Positions 1-8,879 of a stretch of DNA of 64,000 nucleotides are shown here, piece after piece. This stretch comes from Chloroflexota bacterium (lineage in GTDB: Bacteria; Chloroflexota; Dormibacteria; Dormibacterales; Dormibacteraceae). The notes below the pieces were generated by a model, which searched no databases, had not been told where the DNA came from, and saw nothing but the letters and a program-made list of their open reading frames with translations. Where the stretch lies: the NCBI GenBank assembly GCA_005880695.1, contig VBGR01000043.1, positions 1 through 64,000 on the forward strand, read 5' to 3'. The translations under genes were made by a program, and so were the position numbers. Each line of letters begins with the position of its first letter. The first letter of the stretch is position 1.

Positions 1-21
1 TGGTCGGGCGCTCGAAGGTCG

Positions 22-1185
22 CTAGTTGAGGCGTTCGAAGATCATCGCCATCCCCTGCCCGCCGCCCACGCACATCGTCTCCAGGCCGATCGTCTTGTTC
101 TCGGTCTGAAGCCCGTTCAAGAGCGTGCACAAAATGCGGGCCCCGGTCATTCCAAAGGGGTGACCAAGCGCGATGGCCCCGCCGTGCTGGTTCAGCTTGT
201 CTCCGAACGGGTCGATGCCGAGGGCGCGCGCGGAGGGGATCACCTGCGCCGCGAACGCCTCGTTGATCTCGACCAGGTCGACGTCGTCGATCTTCATGCC
301 GGCGCGCTTCAGCGCTTCCTTGGAGGCGTCGATCGGGCCCAGGCCCATGAACTCGGGCTCCAGCGCCGAGAGTCCAGTCGAGACGACCCGGGCCAGCGGC
401 TTCAAGCCGAGCTCCTTGGCCCGCTTGTCGGACATCACAACCACGGCGGCCGCCCCGTCATTGAGGGGGCAAGAATTGCCGGCCGTCACCGCGCCGTCCT
501 CGCGGAAGGCGGGCTTCAGCTCGGCCAGAGCCTCCAGGCTGGTGTTGCGACGGGGACCGTCGTCCTTGGTGAAAAGGTCGCCGCTTGGCAGCGGCACCGG
601 GATGATTTCCCGTTCGAAAAATCCGTCGTCCTGGGAGTGCACAGCCCGCTGCTGGCTCTGCAGCGCGTAGCGGTCCATCTCCTCCCTGCCGATCTTCTCG
701 CGGATGCGGACGTTCTCCGCCGTCTGTCCCATCGTGATGTAAATGTCGGGATATTCCTCGGTGTTGCCCGCCACCAGCTTCGGGTTGTAGGTGTCCGGCG
801 CGTCAGGGTAGCCACTTCCATAGCGCGACACGCACTCGACTCCGGCGCTGACGAAGACGTCACCCTCCCCCGCCTTGATCGAGTGCACGGCCATGCGCGT
901 CGTCATCAACGACGACGAGCAGTACCGGTTCACAGTCACGCCCGGCACATCCAGCCGGGCCAGGATGCTGACGACCCGGCCGATGTTGTGGCCCTGCTCG
1001 CCGCCCGGCAGGCCGCAACCCATGATCAGGTCCTCGATCTCATCGTGATCGAGCTGCGGCACCTTTTCGAGCACCTTGGTCACCACGTGCGCGGCGAGGT
1101 CATCGGGACGCACCGGAACGAGGGAACCCTTCATGGCCCGGCCGATCGGCGAGCGGCCATAGGCGACGATCACAGCTTCAGTCAT
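22..1185 (-). CDS. Thiolase family acetyl-CoA acetyltransferase
   Basis: Cytosolic thiolase that condenses two acetyl-CoA or, in reverse, releases acetyl-CoA from 3-ketoacyl-CoA at the end of beta-oxidation. At 387 residues it has the family's normal length. The catalytic residues are visible: the acylated Cys89 in NRYCSSS, His342 in GHPFGMTG and Cys372 in CVGGGQG, plus the NEAFAAQ motif. The ATG lies 9 bp downstream of the stop of the preceding minus-strand gene, so the two may share a transcript. Biosynthetic and degradative thiolases cannot be told apart from sequence alone. The acyl-CoA ligases elsewhere in the window make a fatty-acid role plausible. Confidence 0.93.
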   Translation of the reverse strand: MTEAVIVAYGRSPIGRAMKGSLVPVRPDDLAAHVVTKVLEKVPQLDHDEIEDLIMGCGLPGGEQGHNIGRVVSILARLDVPGVTVNRYCSSSLMTTRMAVHSIKAGEGDVFVSAGVECVSRYGSGYPDAPDTYNPKLVAGNTEEYPDIYITMGQTAENVRIREKIGREEMDRYALQSQQRAVHSQDDGFFEREIIPVPLPSGDLFTKDDGPRRNTSLEALAELKPAFREDGAVTAGNSCPLNDGAAAVVVMSDKRAKELGLKPLARVVSTGLSALEPEFMGLGPIDASKEALKRAGMKIDDVDLVEINEAFAAQVIPSARALGIDPFGDKLNQHGGAIALGHPFGMTGARILCTLLNGLQTENKTIGLETMCVGGGQGMAMIFERLN

Positions 1186-1194
1186 GAGCTGAGT

Positions 1195-3573
1195 CTACGA
1201 GTCACCGGCGAGCCGCACGCTAAGTGACGTGCCCCAGCTCAGGCTCGGCTCCTTGACGCGGACCCGGATCAAGCCGTCATGGAGCTGGGACGGCGCAATC
1301 GTCGCCGTCTGGTAGGTGCCGAGCTGGTCGAAGGGGCCTATCGCCGGGACCCAGCCGCGTGCGGACCAGTCATAGATCTGGAGGTCCTCGTGGATCTTCG
1401 GGTTCCAGCGGATCGTGAGCGGCTTGGTGACTGCCGGCAGCTCCAGGTCGTAGACGTCCACGAAGCCGGATGGAGGGTCGCCGGCGGAGCTGGCCAAGCG
1501 GGTGGCGATCAGGTTGGCGACGTTGCCCTCGGCCGCCTCGACCGGAACGACTGCCGAAAAGGCGGCAAAGGCCTGCGTTGCCGGGGTTGAGCCGTCCACC
1601 GTGAGGCCGTCGGAAAGCGGCGCTGAGAAGCCCACGACGGCGACCGTGCCCGGCCGGTTGAGCGTCTGCAGGGCGAGCACTCCCGAGATCAGCTGCCCTG
1701 CGCCGATCGGCGCCGGCCGGGATCCCGGCGCGCCCGGCGTCCCGGTCAGGTTGGCGAGTCCCAGGTTGACATCGAAGGCGACCAGCTGCCCCGGCGGCAG
1801 CGAGTCCGCCAGGTAGGCGGACCTCAGCGTCCCCGCGTTGTGGCTGAAGATGCGAACCGCGCTGAGCGGCCTGAAGCCCGTGTTGGCGACGGTTCCGGTG
1901 ACGTGCTCGCCGTTGGCGGTCACATGCGTGGTGACGCTCTGCGGCTGGCTGCCGGTGCGCGCGGTGCCCACCACGCGCACGCTGCCGTATACGACACCAC
2001 GCTCCTCGACGGTCGAAGCGTCTTCGGGCAGGACGTGCTCTTCGAGGCCGACTTGCGCGCCGCCGACTGGCAGCAGGCAGTTGGCGCAGGCCGGCGTCAC
2101 GGCCGGATAGTCCATCGAAAGCGGCGCCACGAGCGTCTGGCTCTGGACCCCAATCCGGTGGTCTCCGCGCCCCGGAAAGACCATACCGTGGTAGGTCACG
2201 GCCGAGATCGCCCCCGAAGGAGCCAGCTTGGCGAGCTGGATCTCGCGGTCCCTGATGCCGCCCTGAAGCTCCTGGCCGAGGCCGTAGGAGAAGTACGCAA
2301 AGAGCACCGCCAACAGCGGCGCCGTGACCCAGAACAGAGGCCGGCGCCGGAGCCGGCTCAGCACCAGGTAGTTGACCGGCGCGACCAGCAACAGGTAAAC
2401 GCTGAGCAGGCCGGCGACCAGCCAGACCGGGGGCAGCGGCGCGTCAGATGAGGTCGGAAAGAGGCCCGCGGGCAGCGTGACGGTGTCCAGGAGAGTCTGG
2501 CCGGTGGGCGGGTGCGCCGGATCCCGGTCATTGCTCCTGGAGATCGCCTGCGACCAGGCCAGGGCACCCAGCCGAGCGGTGACCGCGGCGTCTCCATCGG
2601 GGTCGAAGGCCAGCTCGACGACCCGTCCCGCACCATACCTCGACTCCACAGCGAGCGGTGTCCCCTCGGGCGACGTCAGGACCACTCGAGCCCCGGGGAC
2701 GAGCGTGCCGGTGGCGACCTGCCCGAGCGGGTTTGCGGTGAGACCGGCCAGCTCGCCCACCGGTCCCAGTCCAGCCACGGTGGTCGAGCCGCCCGGCGCG
2801 AGCGGGACCAGCTCGGGCGGCAGGGCCCGCGCGACCGTCCCGAGGTCAGGTCCGCCGGCGATGACGAGGGAGCCGCCGAAGCCCACGAAGTCGCGCAGCG
2901 CATGGATCTGCTCCGGACTCAGTCGGGCGGACTGGAAATGGGCCATCACGATCGTGAGCAATCCGCTCAGATAGACAGGTCGCCGGGGAAAGCTGGCGTC
3001 GTCGAACCGCGTCGCCCTGGCGGGCAGGTCGCCGATGCGGACCGTCCCGAGCTCCTGCTCCAACGCGTCCGAGTCCGAAAGCAGCCCCAGCAGGTAGCTC
3101 CCGTGAGCGTCGACCGGCACCGGGCCCGCCACGAGATTCCCCAGCTCATCGAATACCTCCGCGTGGGTGTAGGCGCTCGGGGCATAGAAGGACACCGTCC
3201 GCTTATGACGCGCGTCGAGCTGCAGGCTTACCTCGTACGCAGAGTCGGGCGGCGGCGCGCTGCTCGGACCGCTCAAGGTGGGCGCGGACGGCAGGCTGCC
3301 TGCCTGGATGACGCTCGCCGCGGAGGGCAGGAGACCTGGCCGGTTGACGAGCAGGACCTCGCCGGTGAACGGCTGGGTGCCGAGGTTGCGGACCGTGATC
3401 AGGTAGGGCACCCAGGTGCCGCTTCCGGCCTGCGTGACGGCCACGTTGATCGTTCCGTCCTCGGGATTGATCAGCGTTGGGCCCTTACCGGAGGCGCCAA
3501 GTCCGAAGGTCCAGAGGGCGAGGCCCGCCAGGACGACGCCGACGAGCACGACAGCGAGGTGCCGGACCCTCAT
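1195..3573 (-). CDS. Large membrane-anchored protein with a GATase1-like middle region
   Basis: Function unknown. The 792-residue protein begins with a signal anchor (about residues 5-25). A beta-rich extracytoplasmic region follows, then a segment around residues 215-245 (SPEQIHALRDFVGFGGSLVI) that resembles the glutamine-amidotransferase-like fold found in large bacterial membrane proteins such as DUF4350 types. Near residues 380-435 there are two strong transmembrane helices, followed by a long Ser/Thr/Gly-rich beta region. No catalytic Cys-His pair can be identified, so a scaffold or binding role is more likely than catalysis. The gene is divergent from the thioredoxin-type genes at 3683, with about 110 bp between the starts. 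Confidence 0.7.
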   Translation of the reverse strand: MRVRHLAVVLVGVVLAGLALWTFGLGASGKGPTLINPEDGTINVAVTQAGSGTWVPYLITVRNLGTQPFTGEVLLVNRPGLLPSAASVIQAGSLPSAPTLSGPSSAPPPDSAYEVSLQLDARHKRTVSFYAPSAYTHAEVFDELGNLVAGPVPVDAHGSYLLGLLSDSDALEQELGTVRIGDLPARATRFDDASFPRRPVYLSGLLTIVMAHFQSARLSPEQIHALRDFVGFGGSLVIAGGPDLGTVARALPPELVPLAPGGSTTVAGLGPVGELAGLTANPLGQVATGTLVPGARVVLTSPEGTPLAVESRYGAGRVVELAFDPDGDAAVTARLGALAWSQAISRSNDRDPAHPPTGQTLLDTVTLPAGLFPTSSDAPLPPVWLVAGLLSVYLLLVAPVNYLVLSRLRRRPLFWVTAPLLAVLFAYFSYGLGQELQGGIRDREIQLAKLAPSGAISAVTYHGMVFPGRGDHRIGVQSQTLVAPLSMDYPAVTPACANCLLPVGGAQVGLEEHVLPEDASTVEERGVVYGSVRVVGTARTGSQPQSVTTHVTANGEHVTGTVANTGFRPLSAVRIFSHNAGTLRSAYLADSLPPGQLVAFDVNLGLANLTGTPGAPGSRPAPIGAGQLISGVLALQTLNRPGTVAVVGFSAPLSDGLTVDGSTPATQAFAAFSAVVPVEAAEGNVANLIATRLASSAGDPPSGFVDVYDLELPAVTKPLTIRWNPKIHEDLQIYDWSARGWVPAIGPFDQLGTYQTATIAPSQLHDGLIRVRVKEPSLSWGTSLSVRLAGDS

Positions 3574-3682
3574 CTCGACTGGTAATCGTGCGCCCGTTTC
3601 GGCCGCGGCGGCGCGGATCGGGTTCGGTCGCGGCCGCTCGAGATCCAGGCGGCTGCCTCCCCCGAGTTACCCTCGGCTCGAA

Positions 3683-4198
3683 ATGACGCCCGCCCGCCTC
3701 GCGGCGTGGTCGGCCGGCGGCCTGGTTGCTGGCCTGGCGCTCGCCCTCCTCGCCTGGGGTCTGATCCACCCCCAGCAGCCGGTCGCGCCGGCAGTAGTGG
3801 GCCGCGCGGCCCCCGATCTGACCGTCCACTCCTTCGACGGCCAGGTCGTTTCCCTGGCGGCGCTACGGGGGTCCCCGGTCGTCCTCAACTTCTACGCCTC
3901 CTGGTGCGCGAGCTGCCGGCAGGAGGCGGCCGCCCTTTCGGAGGCCGCGACGGCCCACGCATCGGTGCGCTTCCTGGGCGCCGACATCCAGGACTCGGAC
4001 GCCGCCGGGCTTGACTTCGAGGCGCAGGTGCACCATCGCTATCCGGCCGGCCCGGTGACGGCCGGCACCTACCTCGACTTTGGCGTGACGGGTCCACCGG
4101 AGACTTACTTCATCGACTCCGCCGGCGTGATCCGGGCTCATCACATCGGGCCGCTCGACGCCCAGCTGCTCGAGTTCTACCTGAAGGACCTGCGGTGA
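3683..4198 (+). CDS. TlpA/ResA-type membrane-anchored thioredoxin
   Basis: Extracytoplasmic thiol-disulfide oxidoreductase of the TlpA/ResA type, usually involved in reducing apocytochrome c or cytochrome oxidase copper sites. The 171-residue protein has one N-terminal membrane anchor (about residues 8-28) and a redox motif C75-A-S-C78 in the context NFYASWCASC. The ATG at 3683 is preferred because upstream in-frame codons run into the divergent gene and lack family sequence. Its stop overlaps the GTG of the next gene by 4 bp (GTGA), so the two are translationally coupled and probably act on the same substrate. Confidence 0.85.
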   Translation: MTPARLAAWSAGGLVAGLALALLAWGLIHPQQPVAPAVVGRAAPDLTVHSFDGQVVSLAALRGSPVVLNFYASWCASCRQEAAALSEAATAHASVRFLGADIQDSDAAGLDFEAQVHHRYPAGPVTAGTYLDFGVTGPPETYFIDSAGVIRAHHIGPLDAQLLEFYLKDLR

Positions 4199-5574
4199 GG
4201 CGCCGGCTCACTTGGCTCGCGGTTTCCACCGGCGTCCTGCTCTTCGTCGGCTGGGCCTGGCTGGCGCCGAGCCTCGGCGGCGGGGGCGGCGAGGTGCTGG
4301 TCATGGCCAGCGCCAGGGGCGCTGAGTCGCTGCCCGGCGGCTCGCTCGACCTCCACTCCCGAGCCGGCGGCTGGAGCACGCTGACGACGCTCGGGCGAGC
4401 CAGCGTGCCCGCCGCGCCCGAGACCCGGAACCTGACCTCGATCCGGGTCGCGCTGGGCGACTACGACTCCGTGCGGATTGGCAACCAGGTTCTGGTCGCC
4501 AACCTGAAGGTGAGCGGCAGCGGCCTGGAGCCGCTCTTGCTGGCCATCGCGGACGGCCGCCCCGTCGCCGTCTACGCCGGCAACGACCAGGTCACTCTCG
4601 GCCTCGGCGAGCTCTCCGGCCGCTTCCAGCCGCTGCCCGATTTCGACCTCATCGACCAGGCCGGCCGGCCTCTGAAGCGAGCCGACCTGGCCGGCCGGCA
4701 GGCAGTGGTGGCGGCTTTCCACACCACCTGCCGGGAGACCTGTCCGCTCTACACGGGCCTCCTTTTCCAGCTCCGCCGCAAGCTGCCCGCGGCCGTCGGC
4801 CTTTATGAGGTCTCGACCGACCCCGCTAACGATTCGGTCGCGGCCCTCCAGGCCTACGCTCGGGTCACCGGTCTCGATTGGAAGCTGCTGACCGGGGACA
4901 GCGGCCGGCTGCAGGCGTTCTGGACGCCGCTTGGCGTCCAGCTCTCAGGCGCCCAGTCGCACAGCGACTTCGTCGGCGTCGTCGACGCCCACGGCTACCT
5001 GCTCCAGACCTGGACCGGGGTCCCGGACGTGGGCGGCAGCCTGCCGGCGCCGCTGCAGGGACTGCTGGACCAGGAGGGTCGACGCGAGCTCCAGCATCCT
5101 CAGGGCTGGGGCCCCGCACAGGTCCTCGATGCCGTCCGGGCGGCCGGGTTGAGCCAGGGATCGGAGGTTGGAGGAGGCCAAGCCGCCGCTTTCAGCGCGC
5201 CCACCCTGGACGGCCGCGGCTTCTCGCTGGCGAGCGCGGCGGGCTCGCCCGTGCTGGTCAACTTCTGGGCCACCTACTGCGAGCCGTGCAAGCGCGAGAT
5301 GCCGCTCATCGAGGCCGTGGCGCGCGGTAACCCGACGCTGAAAGTTGTCCTCGTCGACGAACGCGATGACACGGCCCGCGCGCGCGCCTTTGTGAAGCAG
5401 CTCCGCTTGAGCTCGACTGTCGTGCTCGACCCGGACGGCCAGATCGGCGGCGTCTACGGCGTCGCCTCCTACCCGGTCACGGTCTTCATCCGGGCCGACG
5501 GCACCATCGAGGGCCGCTACATCGGAGAGACCAACCAGCAAATCCTCTCCGACCACATCGCGGCAATCGGCTAG
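4195..5574 (+). CDS. SCO1-like and TlpA-like thioredoxin fusion protein
   Basis: Membrane-anchored 459-residue protein with two thioredoxin-fold modules. An anchor at about residues 6-25 and a spacer are followed by a SCO1/SenC-like module with the copper-type motif C179-R-E-T-C183 and a downstream His256 in QSHSDFVGVVD, where SCO proteins carry their copper-ligand histidine. A second module (about 325-459) has the thioredoxin motif C362-E-P-C365. SCO proteins deliver copper to the CuA site of cytochrome oxidase and TlpA-type proteins reduce the cysteines, so the fusion may join both jobs. It starts with GTG inside the stop of the upstream thioredoxin gene. Confidence 0.8.
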   Translation: MRRRLTWLAVSTGVLLFVGWAWLAPSLGGGGGEVLVMASARGAESLPGGSLDLHSRAGGWSTLTTLGRASVPAAPETRNLTSIRVALGDYDSVRIGNQVLVANLKVSGSGLEPLLLAIADGRPVAVYAGNDQVTLGLGELSGRFQPLPDFDLIDQAGRPLKRADLAGRQAVVAAFHTTCRETCPLYTGLLFQLRRKLPAAVGLYEVSTDPANDSVAALQAYARVTGLDWKLLTGDSGRLQAFWTPLGVQLSGAQSHSDFVGVVDAHGYLLQTWTGVPDVGGSLPAPLQGLLDQEGRRELQHPQGWGPAQVLDAVRAAGLSQGSEVGGGQAAAFSAPTLDGRGFSLASAAGSPVLVNFWATYCEPCKREMPLIEAVARGNPTLKVVLVDERDDTARARAFVKQLRLSSTVVLDPDGQIGGVYGVASYPVTVFIRADGTIEGRYIGETNQQILSDHIAAIG

Positions 5575-5584
5575 CGACGGACGG

Positions 5585-5620
5585 CCCCCCTCCTGCCTCC
5601 CGCCTCTGAGGGGGGAGGTT
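5585..5620. terminator. Probable convergent terminator hairpin
   Basis: An 8-bp perfect stem CCCCCCTC (5585-5592) / GAGGGGGG (5608-5615) with a 15-nt loop sits in the 51 bp between two convergent genes. A short T-rich stretch follows on the plus strand. Placement and stem strength suggest a terminator for the SCO/TlpA operon. The T-tract is weak, so the call is moderate. Confidence 0.45.
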
Positions 5621-5625
5621 TCTGC

Positions 5626-6474
5626 TCAGATCGCTTCGATTCGGTGCAGGGGTTTTCGCGGCCCGCGCCGCGGCGCCTGCACCCCGGCCAGCTCGAGGAG
5701 CCGGATCGCCCGACCGCGCTGGCCGCGGTAGGGCTCCAGCAGCTCCAGCATGCGGTCGTCGCTGCCGCGCGGCTCGCCCGCGAGGGCCCAGCTGACGACG
5801 TGCTTCAGGTGATAGTCGCCGGTTGACACGGCGTCCGCGTCGCCGAGGGCGACCGCGGCGATCTCTGCGGCCGACCATTCACCGAGACCCGGCACCGCGG
5901 TAAGCCGCCGCCGTGCCGCGTCAGGCGCCATCGCAGTCGCCTCCTCGAGGCGCCTGGCGTGGCGAGCGGCCGTCCGGATCACATCAGCCCGGCGCCGCTC
6001 GACGCCGAACTTGTGAAACGCCCAGTAGGGCATCGCCGCCAGGCGTTCGGGCGCCGGCGGCAGGCGGAGCCCGCCCGGCCCGGGAGCCGGCTCACCCAGC
6101 TCGGCGACGATCCGGCGGTAGGACGAGCGAGCCTGGACTCCGGGCACCTGCTGCTCCAGGATCGTGGGTAGCGCGGCCTCGAAGACCGCCTCTGTACGAG
6201 CGAACCGGAGGCCGGCGAAGAGGCGGTGCAGGTCCCGCAGGAGCGGGTGCCTGGGGACGAAATCCTGGGGCCGGTCACGCCCACCGAGGAGCGTCGCCAG
6301 GTGTGCGACCGCCCAAGCGGAGCCCGGCCCCCACTCCTCGGAGCGCACCTGGCCGGCCTCAACCCAGATCCGCTGCGTGACAGCACCCTCCGGTGTGCGT
6401 GTCGCCCGCCAGACGCCATCGGGTCCGACCCGCGCCGGCCGCGTCACTCGCAGAATCAGGGCCAGGTCGATCAA
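5626..6474 (-). CDS. HhH-GPD DNA glycosylase (AlkA-like)
   Basis: Base-excision repair glycosylase of the helix-hairpin-helix superfamily, expected to remove alkylated purines from DNA. In the 282-residue protein the HhH segment LTAVPGLGEWSAAEIA precedes the catalytic aspartate, Asp220 in STGDYHLKH. The N-terminal third fits the AlkA beta-domain position. No iron-sulphur cysteines are present, which argues against MutY or endonuclease III. The TTG start overlaps the TGA of the upstream oxidase gene (TTGA), so it is the last gene of a coupled operon. AlkA versus another alkylbase glycosylase is not settled. Confidence 0.8.
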   Translation of the reverse strand: MIDLALILRVTRPARVGPDGVWRATRTPEGAVTQRIWVEAGQVRSEEWGPGSAWAVAHLATLLGGRDRPQDFVPRHPLLRDLHRLFAGLRFARTEAVFEAALPTILEQQVPGVQARSSYRRIVAELGEPAPGPGGLRLPPAPERLAAMPYWAFHKFGVERRRADVIRTAARHARRLEEATAMAPDAARRRLTAVPGLGEWSAAEIAAVALGDADAVSTGDYHLKHVVSWALAGEPRGSDDRMLELLEPYRGQRGRAIRLLELAGVQAPRRGPRKPLHRIEAI

Positions 6475-7619
6475 GTCACCCAGGTCGGGTCGAGTTCGCG
6501 CACCGACCGGGCGCCGATCAGCGACAGGGTGACGTCGATGTCGGCGCTCAGGATTCGAATGACGCGCTCGACACCGGCCTGGCCGCCGACCGCCAGACCG
6601 TACATGTAGGGCCGGCCGAGCAGCACTGCGTTCGCTCCCAGGGCGAGCGCCTTCAGAACGTCGGCGCCGCGCCTGATTCCGGAGTCCAGGAGCACTGGCA
6701 GGCCCGCGCCGACCGCGGCGCGAACCTCGACCAGCGCGTCGAGGCTGGCGATCCCCCCGTCCACCTGGCGCCCGCCGTGGTTGGAGACGATGACTCCATC
6801 GAGCCCGATCTCGACGGCGCGCTTGGCGTCCTCGCCCCGGAGGATCCCCTTGGCCAGGATCGGCAGCTTGGTCTGTTCCCGCAGCCAGGCGAAATCCTTC
6901 CAGCCAAGGCCCAGGTTGGTGAACAGCGAGAGGGCGAGCGGTCCGGCTTCCTTGGGAACGTCGGCGGAATCGCCGGCCAGCTCGCGGAAGACGGGGTCGG
7001 TCGTGTACTGGCCGATGCCCTCGCCCCAGAGGAAGGGCAGGTAGCCGTTGCGGAGGTCGCGGTCCCGCCAGCCCAGCCGCAGCGTATCCAGGGTGACAAC
7101 GATGGCGCCATGGCCGGCCGCCTCCGCCCGGCGGACCAGGCTGGCGACCAGATCGCGGTTGCTCACCCAGTAGAGCTGGTACCAGTGCGGCGACTCGCCG
7201 AGCGCGCTGGCTACCTCCTCGATCGAGTGCGTGGCGGCAGAGCTGTAGACGAAGGGCACGCCGGTCGCGGCGGCGGCGCGCGCCGATGCCAGCTCACCTT
7301 CGGCGTGGACGATGGACTGGACGCCGATCGGGGCCAAGAAGAAGGGCACCGGCGAGCGCAGGCCGAGGACCTCGATGGAGAGATCCCGTTGCGAGTTCTC
7401 CCCAAGCATCCGCGGACGCAGGCGGCGGCGCCGGAACGCTTCCAGGTTGGCGGCCATCGTCGACTCGCCCCCCGCCCCGCCGGCGACGTACTCGAAGTTC
7501 GGCTTGTCGAGCAGCTCGGCGGCCTTCGCCTCCCATTCCTCGGGCGACCAGGGCCACTCGGCGTTCTGCCCCGTGTACGCCTCCAGCATCAGGGGCGTGC
7601 CGAAGTCTTCGGCGCTCAT
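6471..7619 (-). CDS. FMN-dependent alpha-hydroxy-acid oxidase (lactate 2-monooxygenase-like)
   Basis: Member of the lactate oxidase / lactate 2-monooxygenase / glycolate oxidase family, which uses FMN to oxidise L-2-hydroxy acids. The 382-residue protein shows the catalytic base His281 in SNHGGRQ, the FMN-binding APIGVQSIVH segment near the N-terminus, the GGAGGE motif, and GANAVLLGRPYMYGL at the phosphate-binding end. An extended loop (residues about 165-185, YLPFLWGEG) recalls the monooxygenase subgroup. Substrate cannot be fixed from sequence. Its start overlaps the stop of the MFS gene (ATGA), so the transporter may import the hydroxy acid. Confidence 0.85.
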   Translation of the reverse strand: MSAEDFGTPLMLEAYTGQNAEWPWSPEEWEAKAAELLDKPNFEYVAGGAGGESTMAANLEAFRRRRLRPRMLGENSQRDLSIEVLGLRSPVPFFLAPIGVQSIVHAEGELASARAAAATGVPFVYSSAATHSIEEVASALGESPHWYQLYWVSNRDLVASLVRRAEAAGHGAIVVTLDTLRLGWRDRDLRNGYLPFLWGEGIGQYTTDPVFRELAGDSADVPKEAGPLALSLFTNLGLGWKDFAWLREQTKLPILAKGILRGEDAKRAVEIGLDGVIVSNHGGRQVDGGIASLDALVEVRAAVGAGLPVLLDSGIRRGADVLKALALGANAVLLGRPYMYGLAVGGQAGVERVIRILSADIDVTLSLIGARSVRELDPTWVT

Positions 7620-8863
7620 CGCACGGACTTTATCCGGCTCACGAAGAAGGCGCCGCCGAAGTTGAGGCAGATGGCGGCGATGAAGATCGCCCGGTAGCCG
7701 GCCAGCGGTGCTGCCGCGTTGAAAGTGTCCAGGAGGGCGCCCGCGAAGAGCGGAATCATCACGCGGGGAAGGGCGTCCGCCACGTGGAAAAGGCCCATGT
7801 CCTTGGCAGGATTCTCCTTGTCGGGAAGGGTGTCCAGCGCCAGGGCCCAGTCCACGGCGGTGTAAGCGCCGAAGCCGACACCGTAGAGCATCCCGAGCAC
7901 GAGAACGACCGGCTGCGGGAGGCTTTGAAAGATCGCGAAAGAGGCCAGGACGAAGATCGAGACCGCCCCTGACGCGTATACGAAGCGCTTGCGGCCGAAC
8001 CGGTCCGACAGATAGCCGCAGATCATCGCCACGGGAATCGCAACGCCAGTCAGGCAGAGCTCGAAGAGCGTCGTGAAACCGGCCGGCCGGCGAAGGTGGA
8101 GCAGGTCTCGGAAGGCGAAAAGCAGGAAGGGCAGGATCGTGTAGAGACCGGAGATGGTGAGGAAACGGGTGAAGAAGGCCCAGGCGAAGTCTCCGGTCCA
8201 GAGCGGGCTCAGGAATGAGCGCAGGCTGCCGGGCGCGCGCGCGACAGGCCGTTTGGTCTCGCTGCCGCCCATCGCCCAGAGGCTCGGAACCAGCGTCAGG
8301 AGCATCACCGCGATGAGGACCAGGTAGGTGAGCCGGAGGTGCCCGATCCGGATGAAGAAGAGCGTCGTCAGCAGGGAGAGGACGCTCCCGGCCTGGACCA
8401 TCAGGCCGAGCACCCCGCTGGCCCGCCCGCTCTCACCTGGATGGACCGTGTCGGGGATCACGGCCACGTACGCGGCCCCCGCCGTGTTGAGGAACGCCAC
8501 GGCCAGAATGAAGCCGAGCAGTACCGTCGGGTAGCTGCGTGCGCCCATCAGGACCAGGAGCGCCACGGCGATCCCGGCCGCGCCGGCGACGATGATCGGC
8601 TTGCGCCGTCCCCAGGGGGAATGCAGGCGATCGGAGACGAAGCCGACCAGCGGCGGCAGCACCATCGCGAAAAGGCCGGCGAGCCCGGTCGCCAGCCCGG
8701 TGGCGGTGCTCTGGATGGGCCGCGCGACGGTCTGGCTGACCTGCACCTGCAGAAAGATCGTGTAGACGGGAGTGATGACGAAGTAGGTGCCCAGCCAGAA
8801 GGCTCCCAGGCTCAGGTGGCGGAGGGCGCCCAGGCGCGCCGGAGTCACAGCCGCGTCTGTCAT
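7616..8863 (-). CDS. MFS transporter
   Basis: Twelve-helix major facilitator, 415 residues from the ATG at 8863. An upstream in-frame ATG at 8953 would add 30 non-family residues and run into the VOC gene. The loop 2-3 signature appears as GFVSDRLHSPWGRRKP and a second copy as GYLSDRFGRKRF. It is a clear paralogue of the MFS gene at 22318: both share DWALA.DTLP, PAKDMGLFHVA and the C-terminus FVSRIKSVR. Closest known types are GPH/sucrose-like cation symporters, but the substrate is unknown. It overlaps the oxidase gene by 4 bp. Confidence 0.85.
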   Translation of the reverse strand: MTDAAVTPARLGALRHLSLGAFWLGTYFVITPVYTIFLQVQVSQTVARPIQSTATGLATGLAGLFAMVLPPLVGFVSDRLHSPWGRRKPIIVAGAAGIAVALLVLMGARSYPTVLLGFILAVAFLNTAGAAYVAVIPDTVHPGESGRASGVLGLMVQAGSVLSLLTTLFFIRIGHLRLTYLVLIAVMLLTLVPSLWAMGGSETKRPVARAPGSLRSFLSPLWTGDFAWAFFTRFLTISGLYTILPFLLFAFRDLLHLRRPAGFTTLFELCLTGVAIPVAMICGYLSDRFGRKRFVYASGAVSIFVLASFAIFQSLPQPVVLVLGMLYGVGFGAYTAVDWALALDTLPDKENPAKDMGLFHVADALPRVMIPLFAGALLDTFNAAAPLAGYRAIFIAAICLNFGGAFFVSRIKSVR

Positions 8864-8879
8864 TCGACGCTGATCAAGA

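Noticed and set aside
2512-3585. Long plus-strand open frame opposite the 792-residue membrane protein gene
   Set aside because: Arg/Gly/Asp-rich composition typical of the shadow frame of a GC-rich gene; no recognisable domain.
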